Shown here: in pieces, positions 22,213 through 30,056 of the stretch
Layout of the letters: each line of letters begins with the position of its first letter
Position numbering within the stretch: the first letter of the stretch is position 1
Source: DUQU01 sp964481475
Lineage (GTDB): Bacteria; Bacillota_I; Bacilli_A; Acholeplasmatales; UBA5453
Direction: 5' to 3'
Length of the DNA stretch: 35,361 nucleotides
NCBI GenBank assembly: GCA_964481475.1
Contig: CAYZTG010000007.1
Span: 1-35,361 of the forward strand
The notes under the pieces: model-generated
The model's database searches: none
The model's input: the letters and a program-made list of their open reading frames with translations, nothing else
What the model was told of the DNA's origin: nothing
Made by a program: the position numbers and the translations under genes

Positions 22213-24104
22213 TGAGTAAAAATATTAGTACAAAGACCCAAACAATTCCTCAAAAGCAAGCAACACCAGGTAGAGCTGGCGGTGGCCATCGTGGTGGTGG
22301 TTTCTATGCCGGGAAAGCAAAAGATTTTAAAGGAACGATGAAGAAACTATTTGAATATATTAAACCGCATCGACTTACAATTGTTATTGCTGCTTTATTG
22401 TCAATTGTTGGTGCCCTATTATCGGTTCTTGATCCTTATTTATTAGGGGAGATGGTAACCTCTATTCAAAAGTCTTATAGTGCTGGTACCGGTTTAGCCG
22501 GCTTAGAACATATTAATATTATTGGTAATTTAGTTATCAATATTGTGCAACTTTCTTTTATTTTAATCACTATCTATGGTTTGGTTTTTGTTGCTAACTA
22601 TGTTCAAGGCTATTTATTAATTGGTGTTACTCAAAAAATTGTTTTCAAAATGAGAACTGACCTTTCAGAAAAAATAAACCGTTTACCACTTAGCTTTTTT
22701 GATAGCCAACAATTTGGTGATGTAATTGGTCGACTAACGAATGATGTTGACATGATTAATACAACGTTATCGCAAAGTTTCTCGGAAATTTTTAGATCAG
22801 TCTTTTTAGTAATTATTTATATAACTGTTATGCTTATTTTACAACCTATTCTAGCACTAGTTATTTTTATCTCTCTTTTTGTGAGTTTTTTAGTAACGAG
22901 AAGATTTGTTAAATTAAGTCAAAAGTATTTTATTAGACAAGCAAAAGCATATGGTGATTTAAATGGACATGTGGAAGAAACTTATAATGGTCAATCGATT
23001 ATTAAAGTATTTAATTACCAAGAAGAAGCTTTTGCTGGTTTTAAAGAAATTGATAGTGATTTAAAAGAAAGTTCACACAAATCACAATTTATATCGGGAA
23101 TTATGATGCCAATTCAATCTTTTATCAGCAATATCACTTATATATCAATTGCTGTAGCTGGGGCAATAATAGTTAGTAATAATCCTTTATTAGGCATTGG
23201 AATAATCTTAACATTCTTACAATTTACAAGAAGAATTAATCAACCAATTCAACAAATTGGAACAATCGCTTCTGTGTTACAAGCAACTGCTGCAGCTAGT
23301 GAGAGAATTTTTGGATTATTAGAAGAAGAGGAAGAGTCTGCTGAGTCAACTAATACTGTTAAACTCGAAACAGTTAAAGGGTTTGTAGAATTTAAAGATG
23401 TTAGATTTAGTTATATCGAAGGAAAAGAAGTTATCAAAGGGTTGAACGCTAAGATTACTCCAGGCCAAACAGTTGCTATTGTTGGACCAACTGGAGCTGG
23501 AAAAACAACTTTAGTTAATTTACTAATGAGGTTTTATGAAGTAGACTCAGGAGAAATTTTAATTGATGGAGTTAATATTAAAGAGATGAAGAGAAGTGAT
23601 GTTAGATCATTATTTGGAATGGTTTTACAAGATACATGGCTCTTTGAAGGCACCCTTTATGAAAATATTAATTATGGAACTAAACCAAAATCTCAAGAAG
23701 AAGTTATTAATGCGGCTAAACATGCCCAAACCCATCACTTTATTAAGGCGCTTAGTGGCGGCTATGAGTTTATGTTAAATGAAAATGGAACAAATATTAG
23801 CCAGGGACAAAGACAATTAGTCTCAATTGCTAGGGCGATGCTTGCTGATCATCCAATGTTAATTTTAGATGAAGCGACTTCAAGTGTTGATACTAGAACA
23901 GAGTTGCTTATTCAAAATGGTTTAAACAATTTAATGAAGAATAGAACAAGTTTCGTGATCGCTCACCGTTTATCAACAATTGTTAATGCAGATTTAATTT
24001 TTGTAGTTAATGATGGAAACATTATTGAACAAGGTACTCATGAAGAGTTAATTAGTCAAGGTGGTTTTTATGAGAAGCTTTACAATAGTCAATTTGAAGA
24101 GTAA
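22212..24104 (+). CDS. ABC exporter half-transporter, catalytic partner
   Basis: A 630-aa membrane protein. A Gly/His-rich tail at residues 19-32 (PGRAGGGHRGGGFY) precedes six helices (about 50-330) and the ATPase domain (390-630). Walker A is GPTGAGKTT (425-433), Walker B LILDEATSS with a true E554, and switch H585. The signature is ISQGQ (529-533), in place of LSGGQ. The combination with the upstream half gives one full site (this Walker A/B plus partner SGGQ) and one degenerate site (partner Walker A/B plus this SQGQ), the TM287/288 arrangement. The substrate is unknown; multidrug or lipid export is likely. Confidence 0.92.
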   Translation: MSKNISTKTQTIPQKQATPGRAGGGHRGGGFYAGKAKDFKGTMKKLFEYIKPHRLTIVIAALLSIVGALLSVLDPYLLGEMVTSIQKSYSAGTGLAGLEHINIIGNLVINIVQLSFILITIYGLVFVANYVQGYLLIGVTQKIVFKMRTDLSEKINRLPLSFFDSQQFGDVIGRLTNDVDMINTTLSQSFSEIFRSVFLVIIYITVMLILQPILALVIFISLFVSFLVTRRFVKLSQKYFIRQAKAYGDLNGHVEETYNGQSIIKVFNYQEEAFAGFKEIDSDLKESSHKSQFISGIMMPIQSFISNITYISIAVAGAIIVSNNPLLGIGIILTFLQFTRRINQPIQQIGTIASVLQATAAASERIFGLLEEEEESAESTNTVKLETVKGFVEFKDVRFSYIEGKEVIKGLNAKITPGQTVAIVGPTGAGKTTLVNLLMRFYEVDSGEILIDGVNIKEMKRSDVRSLFGMVLQDTWLFEGTLYENINYGTKPKSQEEVINAAKHAQTHHFIKALSGGYEFMLNENGTNISQGQRQLVSIARAMLADHPMLILDEATSSVDTRTELLIQNGLNNLMKNRTSFVIAHRLSTIVNADLIFVVNDGNIIEQGTHEELISQGGFYEKLYNSQFEE

Positions 24105-24116
24105 TATAGAAATATA

Positions 24117-24206
24117 TTGATAATTTTAGTAAAATCTCTTAAAATATCAAAATAATACCATAAATATCAAGAAAAGTTTATTGTTGAGCCTTGATCTTTA
24201 TGGTAT
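24117..24206. promoter_or_regulatory. Repeat-rich control region of the sugar operon
   Basis: AAATATCAA occurs twice in direct orientation (24142-24150, 24162-24170), 20 bp apart, ending 11 bp before the -35 box. TTGATA (24117-24122) and TTGATC (24191-24196) are inverted copies. One dyad pairs 24155-24171 with 24190-24206 with a single mismatch; a second joins 24117-24128 with 24140-24150. Direct repeats two turns apart beside the -35 fit AraC-family activator sites, and the operon encodes an AraC domain. The dyads could also act as a terminator for the exporter operon, since no other is seen. Confidence 0.55.
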
Positions 24207-24209
24207 ATT
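24181..24209 (+). promoter_or_regulatory. Promoter of the sugar ABC-GH3 operon
   Basis: TTGTTG (24181-24186), 17-bp spacer, TATATT (24204-24209) with an extended TG at 24201-24202. Confidence 0.72.
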
Positions 24210-24214
24210 TTAAT

Positions 24215-24229
24215 TGTAAAACGCTTACA
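24215..24229 (+). promoter_or_regulatory. LacI/CcpA-like operator (cre-like)
   Basis: TGTAAAACGCTTACA: TGTAA and TTACA half-sites around a central CG, close to cre (TGWAANCGNTNWCA) but one base longer. It covers the expected transcription start, fitting repression by a LacI-family protein or carbon catabolite control. No LacI gene lies in the window. Confidence 0.6.
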
Positions 24230-24249
24230 GAAAGAGGAGGGATTTTTAA

Positions 24250-25464
24250 ATGAAAAAGCGCATAACATTAGTGTTATTATTTGCTTTCAGTCTATTTGCG
24301 TTAGTAGGCTGTGAAAAAGACACAACAGAATTAAACACATTAAGTATGTTCGGGGGAACGGACGCTAATAAAGAAACTTATGAAGGTTTAATTGCTGAGT
24401 TTGAAAAAGAAACGGGTAATGTTGTCAAAAATAGATCAGAAACTTCCGATGAAGAATGGAAAGCTTCCGTTATTATTGACTTCTTAACAGGGGATGAACC
24501 AGATGTATTACACTACTTTACTGGTGAAACAGCAAAACCGTTAGTTGATTCTAAGAGAGTAGTATCGATCGAAGAAATTAGAGCAGAATATCCAGATTTT
24601 GCTAAAAACATTAATCCATCAGTATTAGGAACACATTCAGTACCAACTACAGGATTTGTTGAAGGATTATTCACAAATAAAGATCATTTTAAATCTGCTG
24701 AATCAAAAGCATACTTAGATATTAAAGCAATGACATGGGGACAATTTAAAGAGTTATTAGCATTGTTAGTTGAAGAAAACAAAGATATCCCAGGATATTA
24801 CCCAATTGCTTATGGAATGGATATTCCTCATTATTGGTTAGACCACATTGTTGCTGCAGAATTAGGAGTTAACTATTATGAAGAAATCACTAAAGCTGGT
24901 GGTGAAGATAAAATGGTTAACGCTTTATTGAAGTTAAATGAACTTAATTCTTATTTCAGTAAAGATGAAGGGTATGCAAACTCTGAACAAGGATTCTTCG
25001 ATGGTAAATATACTTTTATATTAGACGGATCTTGGTTTTCTGGTAGAGTTACATTAGAAAATGCTACAGCTCTTCCATTCCCAATTGTTAACGAAGAATT
25101 TGGATCACCAATTTTAGCTGGATTTACTAGTGGTTTCTATATTACAAGAAAAGCATGGGATAACCCTGTTAAACGTAAAGCAGCTGTTCAGTTTATTGAA
25201 AAAATGACATCAAAAGAAGCTTTAACAGCATTTGCAACTGTTGGTGGGTTTGCCGCTGATGATACAGCTATTCCAACTACAGTTACACCACTTAATGCAG
25301 AATTAGCTAAACTAGTTAGTCGTGCTACTTACCAAGTATTACCTTTAGGAGACGCTTCTGTAGCAGGAACTTATAAAGGATTAGTAACTGGTCAAGCATC
25401 TTTCGTTTTAGGAAATAAAGAAGAAGCTAAACAAGTTGTTAAAGAATATTTAAGCGGACAATAA
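24250..25464 (+). CDS. Sugar ABC transporter substrate-binding lipoprotein
   Basis: A 404-aa family-1 solute-binding protein anchored to the outer face of the membrane. The signal peptide KKRITLVLLFAFSLFALVGC ends in lipobox LVGC with C21. The mature part has the usual two-lobed pattern: DEEWKASVIIDFLTGDEPDV early, GFFDGKYTFILDGSWFSGR in the middle, and the KRKAAVQFIEKMTSKEA helix late. It probably binds an oligosaccharide or an amino-sugar, judging from the GH3 hexosaminidase-like gene in the same operon; the ligand itself cannot be read. Ribosome site AGAGGAGGGA. A hairpin in the gap to the permease gene may lift its expression. Confidence 0.92.
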   Translation: MKKRITLVLLFAFSLFALVGCEKDTTELNTLSMFGGTDANKETYEGLIAEFEKETGNVVKNRSETSDEEWKASVIIDFLTGDEPDVLHYFTGETAKPLVDSKRVVSIEEIRAEYPDFAKNINPSVLGTHSVPTTGFVEGLFTNKDHFKSAESKAYLDIKAMTWGQFKELLALLVEENKDIPGYYPIAYGMDIPHYWLDHIVAAELGVNYYEEITKAGGEDKMVNALLKLNELNSYFSKDEGYANSEQGFFDGKYTFILDGSWFSGRVTLENATALPFPIVNEEFGSPILAGFTSGFYITRKAWDNPVKRKAAVQFIEKMTSKEALTAFATVGGFAADDTAIPTTVTPLNAELAKLVSRATYQVLPLGDASVAGTYKGLVTGQASFVLGNKEEAKQVVKEYLSGQ

Positions 25465-25489
25465 TTCATTAATTAACAAAATAAGAAGT

Positions 25490-25515
25490 GGGTGTTGCAT
25501 CAAAATGTAACACCC
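25490..25515 (+). other. Intercistronic hairpin between binding protein and permease
   Basis: GGGTGTTGCAT (25490-25500) and ATGTAACACCC (25505-25515) form an 11-bp stem with one G-U pair and a CAAA loop. No T-run follows, so it is likely an mRNA-stabilising or partial-stop element that raises binding-protein levels above the permeases. Confidence 0.72.
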
Positions 25516-25541
25516 TTACTTATAAAAAAAGGGGTAGTCTT

Positions 25542-26420
25542 ATGTATAAAAAGAAATATATCGCATATCTATTAATATTGCCAATGTTAGCTTTTTTAGT
25601 AATCTTTTTGTTCTATCCTTTTATAGTTAATATTAAAGTAAGTTTTTATCATTACCTTCATCCCTTTGATGTAACACCAAATTTTGTTGGTTTTGGAAAT
25701 TTTAAAACTCTATTTGCAGATCGATATTTTAAGATAAGCTTAATTAATACATTAAAGTTAATGGGCTTAGTTTTAGTTTTCCAAGTAGGCTTAGCACTTA
25801 TTTTAGCTTTACTTGTTGATAAAGTTCCAAAATTCAATACATTTTTTAGAGTGACATACTTTGTGCCAATTATTATTTCAGCGACAGCATTAGGCTTAAT
25901 GTTTCAAATGATTTTTAAGTTCGATGGTGGTTTATTAAATCAAATTTTAGGATATTTCAAAATCAAACCGATTAGATGGTTAGACATGGAAAATGGGAGA
26001 AGAACATTTTATACAATGATGTCACCTGTTGTATGGCAATATATTGGGTTTTATTTTGTAATATTTTTAACAGGGTTATCAACCGTTTCAACAGAAATGA
26101 TTGAAGCTGCTAAAATTGATGGTGCTTCAGAATGGCAAATTATTACTAGAATTAAACTGCCTTTACTACAAAATATCACAAGAATTGTAATTGTTTTAGC
26201 GATAACGGGAACGCTTAAAGTCTTTGATTTGCCTTATATTTTAAATAGTACATCATTCCCAAATGGAAGCCCTTATATTTTAGGAACTTATATGTATGAT
26301 CTCTTTAGAGGCTTTACTAAAATGGGTGTAGCCGCTGCCTTTTCGATTATACTTGCGGTTCTTGGTGTGGGTTTATCTAGTCTTGTTAATGTTATTTTTA
26401 AACCAAATGAGGATATCTAA
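25542..26420 (+). CDS. Sugar ABC transporter permease, MalF/UgpA-like
   Basis: A 292-aa membrane subunit with six helices. The EAA loop reads EAAKIDGASEWQIITRIKLP, matching EAAxxDGAxxxQxFxxIxLP, which docks the ATPase. The ATG at 25542 is chosen because AAGGGGT lies 10 bases upstream; codons before it fall in the intercistronic hairpin. It forms a pore with the next permease for the substrate delivered by the lipoprotein. No ATPase gene is in the operon; a shared MsmX/MsmK-type ATPase elsewhere is expected. Confidence 0.92.
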   Translation: MYKKKYIAYLLILPMLAFLVIFLFYPFIVNIKVSFYHYLHPFDVTPNFVGFGNFKTLFADRYFKISLINTLKLMGLVLVFQVGLALILALLVDKVPKFNTFFRVTYFVPIIISATALGLMFQMIFKFDGGLLNQILGYFKIKPIRWLDMENGRRTFYTMMSPVVWQYIGFYFVIFLTGLSTVSTEMIEAAKIDGASEWQIITRIKLPLLQNITRIVIVLAITGTLKVFDLPYILNSTSFPNGSPYILGTYMYDLFRGFTKMGVAAAFSIILAVLGVGLSSLVNVIFKPNEDI

Positions 26421-26421
26421 A

Positions 26422-27264
26422 ATGAAAAGAAAACAAATAAACATTTCAAATACAATTATCTATACATTATTAATTATTTGGGCAATTATTACTTTATATC
26501 CCTTTCTTTGGGTTGTGATCAATTCATTCAAATCATCACAGGATATTTTAAGAAACTCTTTAAGTATCCCGATCAAAAACTTTACCTTTGATAATTATAT
26601 TAATGCTTTTACTGGTAGATTTAACATTTTCAAAGCTTATTTCAATAGTTTCATTATTTCTGGCTCAGTTGTAGTCGGTGTTCTAATTATTGCTGGTGTT
26701 GGTTCATTTGCTTTGGCAAGGTATGATTTTCCTGGAAAAAAAATCATCTATGGGTTAATTATTGCCGCAATGATGTTTCCAATCTTTTCGATAATTCAAC
26801 CACTAGCGATTATGCTTGCAAAACTTAATTTGAACAATACTAGGCTAGGGGTAATTTTGCCTCAAATTGCTGGAAATATTGCTTTTGCAGTTGTTATTCT
26901 AACAGGCTTTATTCAACAACTACCACTTGAAGTAGAAGAATCTGCTTATATTGATGGGGCAAATTTATTTCAAAGAATGTTTAGAATAGTCTTACCAATG
27001 GCTAAACCAGCCTTTGCAACAACTTCAATCTTTGTTTTTTTGTGGAGTTATAACGATTTGTTCTTACAAATGATTGTGATAAAAGATACTGAAAAGATGC
27101 CTATTAGTGTGATTTTAAGAGAAATTAGTTCGCTTCATGGCGGGACGGATTTTGGTTTAATGTCATCATCAGTAACATTAATTATTATTCCAATCTTAAT
27201 TGTCTACTTTATATTACAAAAAAACATCATCGCTGGTTTAACTGCCGGTGCTATTAAGGGGTAA
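26422..27264 (+). CDS. Sugar ABC transporter permease, MalG/UgpE-like
   Basis: A 280-aa membrane subunit, six helices. The EAA loop is EESAYIDGANLFQRMFRIVL, and a WVVINSFKSSQDI stretch follows the first helix, both typical of MalG-type permeases. The start ATG 26422 lies 1 base after the upstream stop, with GAGGAT as ribosome site; longer frames into the upstream gene are rejected. It pairs with the MalF-like subunit. It is directly followed, 3 bp on, by the GH3-AraC gene. Confidence 0.92.
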   Translation: MKRKQINISNTIIYTLLIIWAIITLYPFLWVVINSFKSSQDILRNSLSIPIKNFTFDNYINAFTGRFNIFKAYFNSFIISGSVVVGVLIIAGVGSFALARYDFPGKKIIYGLIIAAMMFPIFSIIQPLAIMLAKLNLNNTRLGVILPQIAGNIAFAVVILTGFIQQLPLEVEESAYIDGANLFQRMFRIVLPMAKPAFATTSIFVFLWSYNDLFLQMIVIKDTEKMPISVILREISSLHGGTDFGLMSSSVTLIIIPILIVYFILQKNIIAGLTAGAIKG

Positions 27265-27267
27265 GTT

Positions 27268-29139
27268 ATGAAATTAACATTAGAGCAAAAAATTGGCCAA
27301 TTAATGATTATTGGTTGGCAAAGTGATCGTGCTGAAGATATTGTGGAGTTAATCGAACGGTATCACTTTGGGAATGTTGTTTTATTTACTAGAAATATAA
27401 AATCACCAGAACAAATTAAAAAAACAATAAGTAAAATTCAAGAAGCAGCTTTAAAGTATAATGGTATCCCTGCCCTAATTTCGATTGACCAAGAAGGCGG
27501 GAATGTTAGAAGAATTTACGAAGGAGTCACTAGTGTACCTGGTCATATGGCTATTGGCGCTGCCAGCTATTATGACGCAAATGCTGCATATAAAATAGGC
27601 AAAATCGTTGGGCAAGAATTAAAAGCGCTTGGAATAAATTGCAATTTTTCTCCAATTGCTGATGTAAATAGTAACCAAATGAATCCAATTATTGGGATTA
27701 GAGCCTTTTCAGATGATCCTGATAAAGTTAGTATGCTAGCGGCAGAATATGCAAAAGGATTAGATGAAAACAATGTAATTGGTAGTTATAAACACTTTAT
27801 TGGCCATGGTAATGTAATAATTGATTCCCACTTAGATCTACCTCATTTAAATAGTAGTTATGAAGACTTACTGAAAGTTGAATTAGTGCCCTATTTAAAT
27901 AAACATTTTACACCAAAAGCAATTATGACTGCTCATATCTTATATAATCAGATTGATGATCGCTTCCCGGCTACTCTTTCTAAAAAAATTATTAATGATA
28001 TGTTAAGAAAAGAAATGAAATATGATGGACTAGTTATCACTGACTGTTTTGAAATGGACGCAATAAGCAGAGCTTTTGCTTTAGAAGAAGCCGGAGTATA
28101 CGCTTTAAAAGCGACTGTCGACTTAATATTAGTTAGTCATACTTTTGGAAGACAAATGAAAGTAAGAAATGGCTTAATTAGAGCAGTTAAAGAAAATGAA
28201 ATATCAATGGAAGAATTAGATAAAAGAGTCAATAATGTGATAAGACATAAAATGATCTATACAAATGATGATTTTAATAAAGAAATTGATTATCAAAAAA
28301 ATCAGCAAATAGCTGATGAAGTAAGTTTAAATAGTATTACATTACTCGATGGCGAAGCTTTCGAGATTGATGATAATACAGTTGTAATTGGCGTGACTAA
28401 TTACTTAAATTCCATTGCAGAAGATAAAAATATTGAAAATATGGATATTGCTAAAATCATTGGGGAAGAATTCAATATTTCTTACCGAAGTATTGATAAT
28501 AAAAACTTTAACATCAATGAAATTGCGATTTTCGCTAAAAACAAAAAGGTTATTTTGGCATTAAGTGATTCTCATTTAACATTAATTCAAAGAGTTTTAT
28601 ATTCACAACTTAGACAAAATAATAAAGAATTAATGTTGATTTCTTTACGGACGCCATATGATGTTTTTGGCCAAGAAAAGCCAAATTCTCATTATGCTGT
28701 TTATGAATACACTAAACAATCGATCAGTTCTTTATTAAAAATTTTAAAAGGTGATAAGGCGCGAGGTAAAAGTCCCGTTAAACTAATTCCTACTAATAGT
28801 AACGGTGAAGAAGTTGATATAAAAAATCAGTTAGTTAGAAATGCAGTTGAGTTTTTAGAAGCTAATTATGCGACTAATATCACACTAAGTGAAGTTGCGA
28901 TTAAACTTTTAGTCTCTGATGAACACCTTTCTAGGCTTATTAAAAAAGAGACTAATGTTACATTTATTGATCACTTAACGATGATTAGAATACGACATGC
29001 AAGACATTATTTGAAAACAACTAATTTAAGAGTATATGAAGTAGCTTTACTCGTTGGCTTTGCTGATGCTAATTATTTTACTAAAAAATTTAAAAAGTTA
29101 GTTGGATTAACCCCCCAAGAGTTTAGAAACAGTCTCTAG
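27268..29139 (+). CDS. GH3 glycoside hydrolase fused to an AraC-type DNA-binding domain
   Basis: A 623-aa predicted cytoplasmic protein with no signal peptide. Residues about 1-330 are a GH3 beta-N-acetylhexosaminidase (NagZ-like) barrel: SIDQEGG (72-78), KHFIGHG (175-181), the D186-S-H188 acid/base dyad and candidate nucleophile D259 in VITDCFEM. Residues about 345-500 form a second alpha/beta region. Residues about 520-623 are an AraC HTH: ITLSEVAIKLLVSDEHLSRL, then VYEVALLVGFADANYFTKKF and GLTPQEFR. One uninterrupted frame, no stop between the parts. It ends the sugar importer operon, 3 bp after the permease gene. A hydrolase that also senses substrate and drives its own operon is inferred; see the direct repeats upstream of 24181. 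Confidence 0.93.
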   Translation: MKLTLEQKIGQLMIIGWQSDRAEDIVELIERYHFGNVVLFTRNIKSPEQIKKTISKIQEAALKYNGIPALISIDQEGGNVRRIYEGVTSVPGHMAIGAASYYDANAAYKIGKIVGQELKALGINCNFSPIADVNSNQMNPIIGIRAFSDDPDKVSMLAAEYAKGLDENNVIGSYKHFIGHGNVIIDSHLDLPHLNSSYEDLLKVELVPYLNKHFTPKAIMTAHILYNQIDDRFPATLSKKIINDMLRKEMKYDGLVITDCFEMDAISRAFALEEAGVYALKATVDLILVSHTFGRQMKVRNGLIRAVKENEISMEELDKRVNNVIRHKMIYTNDDFNKEIDYQKNQQIADEVSLNSITLLDGEAFEIDDNTVVIGVTNYLNSIAEDKNIENMDIAKIIGEEFNISYRSIDNKNFNINEIAIFAKNKKVILALSDSHLTLIQRVLYSQLRQNNKELMLISLRTPYDVFGQEKPNSHYAVYEYTKQSISSLLKILKGDKARGKSPVKLIPTNSNGEEVDIKNQLVRNAVEFLEANYATNITLSEVAIKLLVSDEHLSRLIKKETNVTFIDHLTMIRIRHARHYLKTTNLRVYEVALLVGFADANYFTKKFKKLVGLTPQEFRNSL

Positions 29140-29157
29140 ATTCTTTCCTCCCAAAAG

Positions 29158-29185
29158 AGCATTTCTAACTAGGAATGCTTTTTTT
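29158..29185 (+). terminator. Intrinsic terminator of the sugar operon
   Basis: AGCATTTC (29158-29165) pairs with GGAATGCT (29172-29179) with one G-U pair, followed by seven T's. Confidence 0.85.
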
Positions 29186-29207
29186 GTTTAAAAACTTTTT
29201 GGAAGTA

Positions 29208-29216
29208 TGATATAAT
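29208..29216 (+). promoter_or_regulatory. Extended -10 promoter of the acyltransferase-like gene
   Basis: TG-A-TATAAT at 29208-29216; no convincing -35. Confidence 0.6.
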
Positions 29217-29254
29217 TTGATTTGTATGGAAAATATCTTTATTAAGGTGATAAA

Positions 29255-29992
29255 ATGGCAAGTAGAAAAAAGATAAGAACAAAATATGGATGGTTTTTTA
29301 ATATTGTAACTAAGATATTTATGATATTCAAAAAGAAACCTTATATTTATAATTTAAATGAAGAAGATATTGATGAAAATGCAATCATAATTTCTAATCA
29401 CAGCGCGGCATCAGGACCGCTGACTATTTCACTTTATTTTCCGACATTTTTTATTCCATGGGGAACATTTGAAATGACTGAAAAATACCGTGGGCGCTGG
29501 AATTATTTATATCACATTTTTTACCGCCAAAAACTAGGGTACAACAAGTTTAAATCCTTTCTATTAGCAACACTCTTTGGGATCATTTCTAAGTCTTTAT
29601 ATAATGGAATGCAGCTTATTCCTACTTATGGTGATTTTAGACTAAGAGCAACTGTCGATATTTCCAAACAATATTTAGATGCGGGAACTTCAATTTTAAT
29701 ATTTCCCGAAGATTCAGATAGTGGTTATCATGAGATATTACTCAAATATAATCCCGGTTTTGTTTATTTAAGTTCTTATTATTATAAAAAGACCGGGAAA
29801 GATATTCCTATCTATCCAATGTACTTTCACAAGCAAAGTAACGCTATTATTATTGGCAAAAAGAGTTATATTAATCCCTTATTTGAGCAAGGAATGGATA
29901 AATATGAAATTGCTGAACATTATAAAAATATTACAAATGATTTGGCTTTACAATTATTTACCCGCTTAGAAAATTTAAAAAAGAGAACTTAA
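29255..29992 (+). CDS. Acyltransferase-like protein (PlsC/LPLAT superfamily)
   Basis: A 245-aa protein resembling glycerophospholipid acyltransferases. IIISNHSAASGPLTI corresponds to the NHxSxxD block, with the histidine kept, but a Gly stands where HX4D has its Asp. LIFPEDSDSGYHE corresponds to the FPEG motif with EDS in place of EGT. IPIYPMYFHK is the following IVP-like motif. An N-terminal amphipathic segment, GWFFNIVTKIFMIF, could dock it to the membrane. The altered catalytic motif means activity is uncertain; an acyltransferase that uses a different acyl donor or a non-catalytic relative are both possible. Ribosome site AAGGTGA; ATG 29255. Single gene with its own terminator. Confidence 0.7.
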   Translation: MASRKKIRTKYGWFFNIVTKIFMIFKKKPYIYNLNEEDIDENAIIISNHSAASGPLTISLYFPTFFIPWGTFEMTEKYRGRWNYLYHIFYRQKLGYNKFKSFLLATLFGIISKSLYNGMQLIPTYGDFRLRATVDISKQYLDAGTSILIFPEDSDSGYHEILLKYNPGFVYLSSYYYKKTGKDIPIYPMYFHKQSNAIIIGKKSYINPLFEQGMDKYEIAEHYKNITNDLALQLFTRLENLKKRT

Positions 29993-30008
29993 ATGCTCTT
30001 TTTTTTTA
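29977..30008 (+). terminator. Intrinsic terminator after the acyltransferase-like gene
   Basis: AAAAAAGAG (29977-29985) pairs with CTCTTTTTTT (from 29996), 10-nt loop that contains the stop codon. Confidence 0.75.
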
Positions 30009-30029
30009 TAAATAAGTCCGCTTATATAT

Positions 30030-30035
30030 TATAAT
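30030..30035 (+). promoter_or_regulatory. -10 box for the 110-aa gene
   Basis: TATAAT 22 bp before ATG 30057; no clear -35. Confidence 0.4.
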
Positions 30036-30056
30036 TATAATTAACAGAAGGTTGCT

